A stretch of DNA of 43,091 bases from Chrysomallon squamiferum (taxonomy: Eukaryota; Mollusca; Gastropoda; Neomphalida; Peltospiridae). Shown here one piece after another: positions 11,463 to 21,391 of this stretch. The stretch covers positions 7,417,894 through 7,460,984 of the forward strand of contig CM022677.1 of assembly GCA_012295275.1 (NCBI GenBank), read 5' to 3'. The position numbers and the translations under genes were made by a program. Numbering within the stretch: the first letter of the stretch is position 1; every line of letters begins with the position of its first letter. Under the pieces are notes generated by a model that was given only the letters and a program-made list of their open reading frames with translations, made no database searches and was not told where the DNA came from.

Positions 11463-11914
11463 CTAATTATTATTTACTCTCTCTCTCTCTCTACACATTG
11501 TAACTGAGCAGGCAGCATAGGTGTAAGATGACCACTGACCCCAAAATGGACAAGCAGGTCCCGAACATTGGACAGTTACTCTGTACTTGTGAAAGAGCCC
11601 CACATCCAGTTTTTGAGTAATTGTCGTTAATGCATGTCCTAAATCTCTGTCTTCTCTCCGTTTGGTCCACATGTTACAGAGCATTGCGTGATATCACCAT
11701 ATGCTGACCATGGTTCCCAGAATGAGCTTGAAGGCAGTGAATACACCCGTGTTTGTGTCTGTTTTTGTGGTGATCGTGAGCAACAGCTGAATCCTGTTGG
11801 ATCACTTTCACACTTTCTTGTCAATAAACCAGTCTGAGTAGCAGCTCCACTTGTTGCAGAACAGACAACATAAACATTAAAACTCCATGCTACCCATGTT
11901 AATGTCGCCGTCAT
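11463..11914 (-). pseudogene. Thrombospondin type 1 (TSR) fragment, frame-broken
   Basis: On the minus strand one frame reads ...SSSFWEPWSAYGDITQCSVTCGPNG and stops at 11639. An overlapping second frame continues with KRREDRDLGHA and then CSGPACPFWGQWSSYTYAACSVT. Together they look like one and a half TSR modules (W-x2-W-S, C-S-V-T-C-G, R-x-R) joined by a single frameshift near 11655-11665. The second module then runs into a GA microsatellite (RERERV). TSR modules are usually extracellular and disulfide-bonded. The upstream part of the first frame begins inside the adjacent tandem repeat. It is probably a decayed gene fragment; a base-call error in an otherwise real exon is the alternative. 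Confidence 0.6.
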
Positions 11915-12292
11915 TGCCGTCGTACCAGCGTTGTTCTCAACGTTTTGCTGTACTTGTCATTATTATTTTATGCGTTTTTAAATCTGTTATTCTTACCATC
12001 CTATCTGGAATATAGTGTTACTATTTGCCGTCGTAATGGCGTTGTTCTTAACGTTCTCGGTGTACTTTTCACTATTCTTTTACGCTTTTTATTCGTTGTT
12101 ATTCTTACTTTATAACCATACGAATCCTGTATTAAAATATATTATTATTGTGTCTATTAATGTCGCCGTCGTAAGGGTTTGTTCTTAACTTCTTAGTGTC
12201 CGTATCCATCCCATTAAAATATATTATTAGTTTTTATTAATATCGCCGTTGTTGTCGTCATAACGGTGTTGTTTCTAACGTTATTACTTACT
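11898..12292 (+). repeat. CpG-rich ~135-bp tandem repeat, array A
   Basis: Four diverged units with core TTAATGTCGCCGTC...CCGTCGTAACGGCG, then TTGTTCTTAACGTTCTCGGT and GTACTT, at about 11898, 12024, 12155 and 12236. The same family, reverse-oriented, is found at 23700-24340 and as a single relic at 41941-42003. It is richer in CpG than the surrounding DNA. It overlaps the 5' end of the TSR open frame. Confidence 0.8.
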
Positions 12293-13402
12293 TAGTTATT
12301 AATTAAATTAATTATTTTTGCATGCTTAGAGGAAAATAATGCAATATTCCTATTGCAATCAATCTTACTGGTCTTATAGAAGTGTTATTATTTACTTCTC
12401 TATTTGTTAAACATCGAAAATAATCTTATAGATAGGTATATACTATTCTAACCTATTAATAAATATTATATTCTGCTTCTAGAACTAATGTTAAATTACT
12501 GCTTCAAAAATGTCTTATTTCTATATTTAAAAATTTATCTGAAAAATGAAAGAAGCATCAAATTCCACTAGTGTTCATTAAAATAGTTAGTCTTTTCAAA
12601 CAAATCACAAAAACATAATTAAAAATATGGAGAAATATTTCTATGCACAGTGACAACAATGACAGACTTTCACTGGAATTTTCTCATCTATGAGAAAGGT
12701 TTTTATTTTTACTATATGAATCAAATAAAATGTCAACATGAAAACATTAATGAAATATACATATTTATATAATCTGTTCATTCTTTGAGTGTTTGAATGA
12801 AAGTAAAATATCTCATTCAGCTGTCTCTCTCATTTACTCAGCTGTCTTTATAACTTGTCTCAGTCTAATTCAGTTGTCTCTGTCATTTGTCTCTGCCTCA
12901 TTCACTTGTTTCTATCTATCTCTATAATTATTTTATTTATTTGTTGTATTATTAATTATTATTTATTAATTATTTTAATTGTTTTTGTTTTTGCTTTTGG
13001 TTGGATATAGTTAGAAATTAAAGTGAAAAACAGAGCTAGAAGTGACATCTCTCTGTTTCAAACTCAATGCGCAGCCAAGTTAACTAAATTTTCAGCATAA
13101 TCAAAACAGTCTTAAATTCCACCACAACTTAAGACAAATTTGGACTATTGACGTCTGCAGTTTTTTAATCAAATTGTTGTTAGAATGAGCGAAAATAAAT
13201 ATCAGATTTGTTGTTATTAGTAACTTAATTTTCACTACTAACAGATCTTGTAATCAAATATTTGATTATTGTTACTTCACTTAATATTTTATGAAGAGAG
13301 AATAAAAAGTACAACTCACACCAGCTATCTCTAGAGAGAATTCATTTAAATTATGTAAAATAAAGTATTATTTTTATTTTATTATAATTATTATCTTCTT
13401 TA

Positions 13403-13451
<49 letters not shown>

Positions 13452-13985
13452 TCCTATTGTTATTTCCATTCTAGTTATTATTGTTATTATTATTACTATT
13501 GTTATTATTGTTATTACTATTATTACTATTATTATTGTTGTTCTTGTTATTATTATTATCATTGTATTATTATTATTATTATTATAATTAATTCTGCCTG
13601 TCATTATTCACTGGGTTTCTTCAATTGGAAATAAAACTAAACAACTTTCTTAGCTGAAATAGATGAGATTTTTTACTGCATACGAGGAACATTAAACATG
13701 ATAATGCCCATTTAATAATTTGTAAACTTTACCATAAAGTAACTATTCACACCAGCCCACAAAAACATTTACATATTATTTCAGATTCAGTATGTGCCTT
13801 TACAATGTCTTTGTGTACGTTTCTACCAAATGCCAAATGGGAAATTTAATTAAATTTAAATACATTATAGGCCACCAAATGAGAAATTTATATTTAAATT
13901 AATATGTTGACACAATCTAATTTTAATGAATTTTTGTTTGAGACAGGAGCTGACAAAAGGGAAATTTACATATATTTAAAACATC
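12293..13985. other. AT-rich stretch, no exon recognised
   Basis: Contains degenerate CTGTCTCTCTCATT motifs at 12820-12925 and TTA-type triplet runs at 13402-13450 and 13475-13585. If the MCC-like gene continues to its C-terminus, this would be intron, but no downstream MCC exon (C-terminal coiled coil) could be identified here. Confidence 0.5.
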
Positions 13986-13989
13986 TCAC

Positions 13990-14329
13990 TCTCCAGCAGA
14001 ACACACAACACTTCATAAGCCTCTGTCATCTGATCAGAGTAGTTAATAGCCAACTGCAGCGCTGTGTTGTTAGACTCATACTTCCCCATCAACACCATCA
14101 ACCTCTCCGAGTAGGACTTGCTCTCATTCAGCGTCAGGTTAGCCAAGTCATTCTGTGACTTGAGGTGGTAAATTTTGCTCTGAAGTCTTTCAAACTCAAT
14201 TTCAGACTCTTTCACTTTGGTTTCTCCTATCTCAGAACGACACTTGTACAAAGTCTGAACAATTTCCTTCATGTTAGAACAGCCCTGTAAACTCTGCACT
14301 AAATGTTCGACTAATTTCTTATTTGGAAG
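13990..14329 (-). CDS. MCC-like protein, exon 7 (conserved central coiled coil)
   Basis: Encodes 113 residues plus one base. It begins after the acceptor TTTTTTCTACTTCAG in phase 0 and ends at GGAGA|GTGAGA in phase 1. Hallmarks of colorectal mutant cancer protein (MCC) are clear: VEHLVQSLQGCSNMKEIVQT, KIYHLKSQNDL, TLNESKSYSERL, MGKYESNNTALQLAINYSDQ and EAYEVLCVLLE. MCC proteins are cytoplasmic/cortical coiled-coil scaffolds linked to cell-cycle and polarity control in vertebrates. If the donor is not used, translation ends five residues later (..SEMF stop). This is the strongest segment for naming the gene. Confidence 0.88.
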
Positions 14330-14900
14330 CTGAAGTAGAAAAAATAAGCAAAGTTTAAATTCAGTTAAAATCATATCGGATGTCATGAAAAATAATATAT
14401 CAATGACTTATTCTGTGTTATTTTCTTAAAAATCTATTTATTTTAGTTGATTTGAAACAGTATTACCTTAAAGCCAGAAATATAAGGTTAAAAATAATGA
14501 ATAATAATTATGTATTATTGTTAAATCTGTATTTATTTGTGTTATTTGATTTGAAATGACTGTAGTTGGAAAACATTTGTAAATTTAAGAATCCATTAAA
14601 TTCATACTTGAAATATTGAAAAATATGTCAGTGAATCATTTTCTGTCAATTTCTTTTTTATTGTGAGGTGATATGATTTGAAATTACCACCATAAAAAAA
14701 CAAAACAAAAAGAAAAAAAGACTTTAATGAATTAAAACATCATACTGGAAATTATGAAAAACATGTCTATAAGTTATTCAGTATCACTGCAAACTTTTAA
14801 TTTTGTTTTTCACATTTATTCAGTCAGATAACAATATACTGTCAGTATATTCCAATTTAAGTTTTAAATGTGTTAAGCATAAGATATAAATTTGCTAAAA

Positions 14901-14902
<2 letters not shown>

Positions 14903-14946
<44 letters not shown>
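14903..14946. repeat. (TG)21 microsatellite in an MCC intron
   Basis: A pure TG run in the intron between exons 6 and 7 of the MCC-like gene. Confidence 0.95.
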
Positions 14947-14948
<2 letters not shown>

Positions 14949-15170
14949 ATCTAACACTAGCAAGTCCAAACATTTCTAAGAATTTACATTCTGAAAATTA
15001 ATTTTAAGAACAAAAAAAAAGGATAAATGATTTGGCAAATGCATTAGAACAGATTAAAATGATGTTAAATATAAAATTATCTGATTTGATTCTTTTCTCT
15101 TTGTTTTATTGGGATAAAAACACCAATGTGAACACAAACATACAAAGAAAGAAAGCAAAATGAGATTTAC

Positions 15171-15277
15171 CCCAAGGGAGGTAATTTGAGCACCAAGAAT
15201 CTGTCTGTCTCCATTTTTTTAATTTCTTCAGTTCTGCTATTTTAGCTACAGGAAACTGATCACTGCCTTCAGTGGTC
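15171..15277 (-). CDS. MCC-like protein, exon 6
   Basis: Acceptor TTTAATTCACAG at 15278, donor CTTGGG|GTAAAT at 15170. The exon enters with one base completing codon AG+G from exon 5 and reads TTEGSDQFPVAKIAELKKLK. This matches the conserved 'IAKIAE' segment that follows the Ser/Thr-rich linker in MCC. It then reads KWRQTDSWCSNYLPWG and leaves in phase 1. The next recognised exon starts in phase 0, and a direct join gives a stop after three codons. Either a small unseen exon lies in 14330-15170, or a different donor or acceptor is used. Confidence 0.7.
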
Positions 15278-15595
15278 CTGTGAATTAAATAAATAAATAA
15301 ATAAATACAAATATTTACATAACTTAAATAATGCTACACTGTCAAATACTTTTAATAAGTAAATAAGCAGCAAATCGCATGACATACAATAAAAAGAAAT
15401 ATACAAAGTAAAAATAATAATAATAATAATAATATACAAGTTTTTCACATATATATATATATATCCATTTTCAATTCCTTATTTCCTGAATTTGTATATT
15501 CTCAAAGTTCCATATATAAAAATAAACACAACATACAAATGTGTCTATCTCCAATGATTCCTTTATAGAGATGAATAACAAATATTTATTTATAC

Positions 15596-15699
15596 CTCTC
15601 TCCTGTATTCACTTGTGACTTTGTTGGTGTTGATGTTCGACTGTTCATGGGACTAGAAGACAAATCTGTCAGAGATAACTTATCCTGTAACTCTTTCAA
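15596..15699 (-). CDS. MCC-like protein, exon 5
   Basis: Acceptor TTTTTGTTACAG, donor GGAGAGAG|GTATAA. It reads LKELQDKLSLTDLSSSPMNS then RTSTPTKSQVNTGE, corresponding to the end of an MCC coiled coil followed by the Ser/Thr/Pro linker (NPSTGE in vertebrates). Phase 0 in and phase 2 out fit exons 4 and 6 exactly. The acceptor and the first ~20 coding bases belong to a minisatellite that continues into the intron. Confidence 0.8.
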
Positions 15700-15895
15700 C
15701 TGTAACAAAAATGTAACAATTTATTCTCTCTTTAAACTGTTACAAAAATGTAACAGTTTATTCTGTAACTCTTTAAACTATAAGATAATTGTAACAGTTT
15801 ATCCTCTATCTCTTTGAACTGCTATACAAATGCACGTTTCAATTGTAACAAAAATGTAACAATTTATCCTGTAACTCTTAAAAATATAACAAAAG
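15680..15895 (-). repeat. Minisatellite spanning the exon 5 splice acceptor
   Basis: On the minus strand the unit is TTTGTTACAGTTGAAAGAGT followed by TACAGGATAAATTGTTACA. Diverged copies lie at about 15880, 15838, 15795, 15757, 15720 and at the real exon boundary (15699). Several copies keep an AG in acceptor-like context (for example TTTTTGTAACAG at about 15740), so the intron carries potential decoy acceptors upstream of the true one. Confidence 0.75.
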
Positions 15896-16008
15896 CCATA
15901 TTATATAACTGAAGGAAAATGGAGTCTTAATAATTAAGATTACTTATGTTTTGTGTTTTAATTCTATCTACAAATAAAAATGTAAATATAATCATTATGC
16001 AGAGTTAC

Positions 16009-16256
16009 CTTTCTTTTTAACTTCTCCCTGTCATCATTGATATATTCAATATGGCTACATAGCTGTATAAGTTCTAGTTCTTGTCTGCCTAGCTGTTCTT
16101 GTAGAGCATTGTGAGTTTCAGCATCTTCTCTGAGATGTTGAACGACGTTGCAATCATCAGACACATCATGGAGGGGAAAGTATTTTCTTTCTGCAATGGC
16201 CGACTCCAGTTTAGTGACAACTCGGGAAAATTCTGTGTTTATTTCATTACCTATTT
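16009..16256 (-). CDS. MCC-like protein, exon 4
   Basis: Acceptor ATTTTTTTTAG (16257), donor AGAAAG|GTAACT (16008). It encodes 82 codons plus two entering bases: IGNEINTEFSRVVTKLESAI, AERKYFPLHDVSDDC, then a coiled coil, HLREDAETHNALQEQLGRQE, ending NDDREKLKRK. The last part aligns with the MCC segment 'REERDRLRRRVRELQ', and exon 5 continues it in phase (LKELQDKL). A second possible acceptor lies six bases further in (16251). Confidence 0.8.
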
Positions 16257-16376
16257 CTAAAAAAAAATATATATATATTTTTAAATTAATTTATAATTAT
16301 TCTCAATTATAATTTGGGTATATACAGTTATTTTTTACTTTTTTTTAATTCATTCTGACAGTAAGTAAATGAGTAA

Positions 16377-16640
16377 TGTTTCATTATAAGTTTAAATTGT
16401 ATTAAAATCAATGAAGAACAGCAAACTCGTGATATTTTACAATTGAAAAATAACAAACCTGTACTGTTTCATTTATGCGATTGAACTGCATTAAAAAAAC
16501 AGCGAAGAACGGCAAACACACTTTGAACTGAATAATGACAAACTTATAATATTTCATTATGTTTCCAGCTACACTGTACTGTTTCATTACATGTTTAAAT
16601 TGCATTAAAAACAGTGAAGAACAGCAAACTCATATTATAT
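16377..16640. repeat. Intronic ~100-bp degenerate tandem repeat
   Basis: Three units sharing TGTTTCATTA, AGTTTAAATTGCATTAAAA and CAGTGAAGAACAGCAAACTC start near 16377, 16467 and 16580, between MCC exons 3 and 4. A 65-codon open frame on the minus strand is produced by the repeat and is not considered coding. Confidence 0.75.
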
Positions 16641-16802
16641 ATTATTTCACATCTGTCTAAAACTACTGACCTGATGACATTAATCTGCAGTTATTATGTA
16701 ATTCCACATGTAATTTTGTCTCAGTATTGCATACACACAAACACATGGACACACAGACATAAACAGGGGGGGGGGGAAATCAATCTACTGGACCATACTT
16801 AC

Positions 16803-16837
16803 CTTTAACAGCAAACCTGCCATGACAACAATTACTA
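16803..16837 (-). CDS. MCC-like protein, exon 3 (tentative, 35 nt)
   Basis: A strong donor, TTAAAG|GTAAGT, ends a segment reading SNCCHGRFAVK that joins exon 4 in phase (AAA G|AA ATA, giving VKEIGNE). The acceptor is ambiguous: TGTAGCTGTCAG (start 16837) fits the phase of exon 2, while TCTGTCTGTTGGTAG (start 16850) would fit exon 1 directly. Just upstream, CACTCAG|GTAACT is another donor-like site only about 30 bases away. The 5' boundary and alternative splicing are therefore open. Confidence 0.5.
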
Positions 16838-17542
16838 CTGACAGCTACATCTACCAACAGACAGAAATAAGGTCACAGTTACCTGAGTGTGGCCTCTGAC
16901 AGAACTGCAGACACACAACAAAATGTACACAGTGATACAACTCAAGTCATTAGCATGCAGCTACTGCAGTGTCCATCACCATAGAAACTCCAGCCAGTTC
17001 TGATACCTCGCAAAACATACAAATTTTCAGCAACCACGTGAAACACAATCAAAACTGCACTTTACTTATCAACATGTTAGAATCAGCTGCCATTAAACAC
17101 AAAACTAAAACCAAAAACTGCATTAACAAAAATAGACAACAATTTAATAACAAACAAAATCATTGAAATTGTTAGAGCCAAGTTCGGATGACACATACAG
17201 AAGATAATCACATCTTGTAAAAACTTTTACCAAGCATCACACTGCCTGACAGTCTCGTGCTAGAATAAAACATACAACACTTGAAATACAGACAAAAACA
17301 TACACATACTAAAATACTGTGTTAAAATCCACTCTTGGTAATAAATATTTCATGAGAGCCAAACTTTAATTCAAACAAATAAATAGATACAAATGTTTGA
17401 TTAAAAATTCAAAAACATAACATAAACACAGAAGTCAAAAAAAAAAAAAAATTGCATACACAATAACTAACAAAACAAAAAGCAATATACCACTAGAAAA
17501 ACAATTGTATCAATTATTTAATTAACAGATTAACTGACTCAC

Positions 17543-17600
17543 CAACTGATAGATTTGCTGACACACAGTTTCAGAACATATTTTAAAAGTTCAACATTTT
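17543..17600 (-). CDS. MCC-like protein, exon 2 (tentative)
   Basis: Bounded by the acceptor TTACTTCCTTCTGTCAAG and the strong donor CAGTTG|GTGAGT. It enters in phase 1 from exon 1 and reads NVELLKYVLKLCVSKSIS, leaving in phase 2, compatible with the 16837 acceptor of exon 3. No specific match to known MCC sequence is recognised, so this rests on splice sites and open phase only. Confidence 0.45.
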
Positions 17601-18219
17601 CTTGACAGAAGGAAGTAAACTGGTTCTTTGGCTGGTTTGGACAAAATTAGATGTGAACTTTCTGAAAATGCTGCTGAAATTGAACTATTCTTTCTCTGTC
17701 TTCACATAAAAAGAAGACAATTATTTCTTTAAAAAATTAAAATTAAAATGAAAACAAGCAGTCTGTTTTTAAAATAACAAAAAAAACAATAAAAGATAGC
17801 AAATATAAAATTCAAGTTAATCTATAAATTAATACAATAAATTATAATTATAATTTACTGCTTTAAATATGTTTGCTGCAGAAAAAGATTTCAATAAAAA
17901 TCCCATACAAGTTCTGTTACAAAAATTACACATTATTCAAATTGCTTTGAATTAATTGCATTTAGCAGTCTGTTGAAATCTCCTCCAAAGAGAAGATAGT
18001 CTCACATGCAGATAGTATTTTCAAATTACTCCCTATTTGAAATAACTGTCCTAATTCAGATGACAAAATTTATTTTTTATAAAAACCATTTTAATGAGTC
18101 TTGTTTATCCAGAAAAAAATATATTACAACTGATTTAACACTTAAATTTTTTTTATTTCCATAGTTAATTCTGTCACAGTCTGTAACATGAATAAATAAT
18201 ATTATTCAGAAGAACTTAC
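17601..18219 (-). other. Putative intron 1 of the MCC-like gene
   Basis: Begins GTAAGTTCTTCTG after exon 1 and ends CTTCTGTCAAG. AT-rich with no other coding segment recognised. Confidence 0.45.
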
Positions 18220-18259
18220 TTTTTTTCTTCTTCTTCTTATGAATATCTATTACCGACAT
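18220..18259 (-). CDS. MCC-like protein, candidate first coding exon
   Basis: The ATG at 18259 reads MSVIDIHKKKKKK and ends in phase 1 at AAAAAAA|GTAAGT, an excellent donor. An in-frame TGA lies seven codons upstream, so this is the first usable ATG of the frame. The lysine run comes from an AAG/AAA repeat. It resembles no known MCC N-terminus; vertebrate MCC is longer at this end. The chain could have further upstream exons or an alternative start. Confidence 0.45.
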
Positions 18260-18354
18260 TTTCAACTTGAGAAAAAAATATCATACTGTCTTTCAAGCCG
18301 ATCATTATGCTCGTTATGTCAGTAAGCACAAGGCTCGAAATTTAAAAAGAAACA

Positions 18355-18543
18355 AAACAGTATGGTTTAGTCGCCTAAAAAGTATTTTTTGGATCATCTC
18401 TTTTTTTTCTATAAGTTATAACATAAGAGCCACTATTAATAATTTTACATCAAATATTGATTTCACATAAAAGGTTTGCTCATAGTTCGATAATTTAAAA
18501 GTATCGGCTTACCTTAATTAGTCAACATCTAAAATGAATTACG
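18355..18543 (+). repeat. Foldback element, left arm
   Basis: The reverse complement of this arm is found at 19010-19203. Shared landmarks, read on +, are TATGGTTTAGTCGCC, TATAAGTTATAACATAAGA, ATTTCACATAAAA and AGTATCGGCTTAC. The loop is about 470 bp. The arm lies about 100 bp upstream of the candidate MCC start codon, in the likely promoter or 5' UTR region. Confidence 0.75.
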
Positions 18544-18641
18544 AAAATTCTTTATTAATTAAAATCGCCACAAACATTTAGTCCTAGTTATACAAATCAG
18601 CTGGTAATACATTTTCAAACAAACCTTGACAAAAATTGAAT

Positions 18642-18690
<49 letters not shown>

Positions 18691-18805
18691 TTATAGTATT
18701 ATACGCTTGGATTTTTCAAAAGAAATAAAAATTAAAGCAAAGCAACGTGAAATGACAGTGAGTAAAGTTTAGCTTGTGAAAACGAAAAACAATAGCAAAT
18801 ACAAG

Positions 18806-19005
18806 GTTATAGAGTTATCTTCCATGATAACTTGTTCCGTTAACCAACCGATAATTATTAACGTAACGCTCTAAAAGTTTGCTAAATTTGTTCGTTGGCT
18901 TCACTTTAGCCATTTAAAGGTGGAATTTGTTAGGAAAAATAATAGCAATTAGTTTCAGAGTTATCTCCTATGATAATTTATTCCGTTAATCAACCGATAA
19001 TCCTT
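18806..19005. repeat. Two ~145-bp direct repeats inside the foldback loop
   Basis: GAGTTATCTTCCATGATAAC, then TTGTTCCGTTAACCAACCGATAAT, at 18811 is repeated as GAGTTATCTCCTATGATAAT, then TTATTCCGTTAATCAACCGATAAT, at 18956. The second copy runs into the right foldback arm. Confidence 0.8.
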
Positions 19006-19009
19006 TAAC

Positions 19010-19203
19010 GTACTGTTTATAAATTGATGTTAGCAAATTATGTAAGCCGATACGTCCAACATATGGAACTATGGGAAATCGTTTTATGTGAAATAAATAT
19101 TTCGATAAAATGATTATAAAATTATTATCTTGTGTTATAACTTTTAGATAAAACAGGTCACCAAAATAAAAAATGTTGGGGCGACTAACCATAATATTTC
19201 TAA
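19010..19203 (-). repeat. Foldback element, right arm
   Basis: Inverted match of 18355-18543. Just outside it, at 19157-19245, a shorter near-perfect inverted pair GGTCACCAAA...TTTGGTGACC frames two GTCGCC motifs. The 94-codon minus-strand open frame here arises from this element and has no recognised domain. Confidence 0.7.
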
Positions 19204-19338
19204 TATCCCAGTCGCCTAAATGGTTTGGACGCATTTGGTGACCTGGCGACTGGCCATTTCGTCCCTGCATAATTATCTCTCATATTAATAAATCTGTTTG
19301 TAATATAAATTGTTATTTCACTAATTGCATCTCAGAAA

Positions 19339-19652
19339 AATGTCCACAGATCTTTGATTCAAAAGATATAGTGACTACTGAGCTACCACATGTAACATCT
19401 ACTGTAACATTTTCAGATACCCAGTCTGATGATCTTCCAGACGACATAGGACACAGACACCTCTGTCATAGCCGTAACCCAGCATTAAAATATCCTAACT
19501 ATCTCCCCGATATGATAATTAGTTGTATTAACCATAAGTGAGAATGTTGATCCAGATATCACTTCTCCCCTTCCATTTACTTGTGGTCCTTTTATTGAGA
19601 CAGAGCAGGATGTGAATCTGACACCTGATGCAGAAGAGATGCTGTATTATTA
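19339..19652 (+). pseudogene. Decayed open frame of unknown family, possibly a retroelement tail
   Basis: After an acceptor-like TTGCATCTCAG the frame reads CPQIFDSKDIVTTELPHVTS, then DTQSDDLPDDIGHRHLCHSR and NPALKYPNYLP, with a stop at 19541. One base later in phase it continues ENVDPDITSPLPFTCGPFIE and ends ..DAEEMLYY at 19652. AATAAA follows at about 19706. The basic 'HSRNPALKYPNYL' resembles C-terminal tails of retrotransposon Pol polyproteins. That is only a resemblance, and one frameshift is needed. Confidence 0.3.
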
Positions 19653-19709
19653 ATTTTGTTCTTCTTTTTTTTAATTTGTTTGTATATGTTATTATCTTTG
19701 CAAACAATA

Positions 19710-20442
19710 AATATTTTGAGCTGATATTATTCTATTGTAAAAATATAGTTTAAGCGCATTTTAGGTATTTTCTCAGAACAGAATGTTAAAAGTCGAGTTA
19801 AACAGACAGAGTAGTAATTTTACATCTCTATAATTAATTCTGAATAGAAGGTGTGGCTGGGATTTGATCTCTAAGCCTGTTAGTTCAATATTTGGATGAT
19901 AGCACTCACTGTTAAAATATATATTTGTTTCCGTTACTATTAATTAATGAATGATTGTAAAAAGTGAGGAAATGTATGAATTTATGTACTGTCTGAGGCA
20001 AAAGCCAGAATGTTACTGGGTCTTTTTTTAATTTTTCTTTTTGTCCTCATGTTTCTGTTTCACTTATACATGTGTTTTTTCTCTTTGATCATCTTCCTCC
20101 TCCATTTGTGTGTTTTCTCTTTTTTTTTTTTTTTTTTTGGTTTTTTGCCATCAGTTTATTTTTCCTAGGATTATTAGTATTAATATTAATAATAATATTA
20201 TATTGTTGTTGTTGTTGTTGTAAACACTCGTGTGAAAACAACTGTGATTTCTTCAAGTGAGGATAATGTAAATTCTCTTAACCCACTTGATCACTGACTG
20301 TAAATCATAAAATAAAAGACCTGAATTGATATAAGGAGCATGTTTTTATTAGTCTGCGTATATTTCAATAAACATATTCAGGCATTTTATTTACACATTC
20401 ATATTCACAAAATAAATTTAGATAGTACAATTTTACATTTTT

Positions 20443-20481
<39 letters not shown>

Positions 20482-20597
20482 ATCACATGCAGAAAATTAT
20501 AATATATATTTCATGTTCTGCAGAGTTTACAAAATAGAACCTTTAATTAAAAGGTTAGTATGTGTCAACATAGTAGCAAATTAAACGTTTAAGACAA
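19710..20597. other. Intergenic with (CA)n
   Basis: No gene is seen. It contains poly-T at 20120-20139, (TTG)n at 20204-20220 and an 18-copy CA run at 20444-20479. Confidence 0.6.
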
Positions 20598-20695
20598 ACA
20601 TATTCAGATATAATCAACTATATTTTGATATAATTAAATATATTTTGATATACTTAAGTATATTTTGATATGATTAAATATATTTTAATATGTTT
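20598..20695. repeat. ~21-bp AT-rich minisatellite
   Basis: Four to five units of TATATTTTGATATAATTAAA with single-base variants. Confidence 0.8.
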
Positions 20696-21390
20696 ACTGA
20701 AAAATCATTAACTGTAGTCTTTAATATTAAGTTATTTTATTATTAATAATAAGACTATACAGAAACGCGTTAAGTGCTAGATGAATACTGTATTTACTAT
20801 TGTATTGAATTTACTGAAAATTAACTGTGCACCTTTCAGTGTCACAATGTGATACTTTGTTTTATGACAGCAGTAACATGACATTCCGCGACACAATTTA
20901 CATCTCTCCCTACATGAAATTACATGATTAACCTAAAATTCTAATTTATCAAATTATGTAATTAAGTATATATCATCAAAAAAATTTAAACTCTTAGAAA
21001 AGTAAGTTAATAATCTAGAATGAAATCCATATTTATTCAATAATATAACCTATAATCTCTAATGAATATAATTTTAAAATGCCATATAAATAATACAGAC
21101 GTGTATCGATTTTGTTATCGATTGGGTAACATTATTAGTGTTAACACCGATGTACTTTAGTTAAATGTGGTTTTACAAAAGTTCACGATTTCCCATGTAA
21201 TTTATATTATAAATAAATCAATTTATTATTATTATTATCATTATTATCTACTTTAAAAAATAAAAATGAAGTATTTAGTTTTTATCTCGACAGAAACAAT
21301 ACACTAAGAATAAATCTGATTTCTCTGATAACTTTACGAGGCCTAATAAAAAATTCGCACTCAGAACAGTTCTAATGAAACTAAGAGAAT
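20696..21390. other. AT-rich intergenic, nothing recognised
   Basis: No coding, RNA gene or clear repeat seen. A short (TTA)n occurs at 21222-21248. Confidence 0.5.
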
Positions 21391-21391
21391 A

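Noticed and set aside
18986-19270. 94-codon minus-strand frame
   Set aside because: Lies within the foldback arm; the same sequence is inverted at 18355-18543 without a conserved frame.
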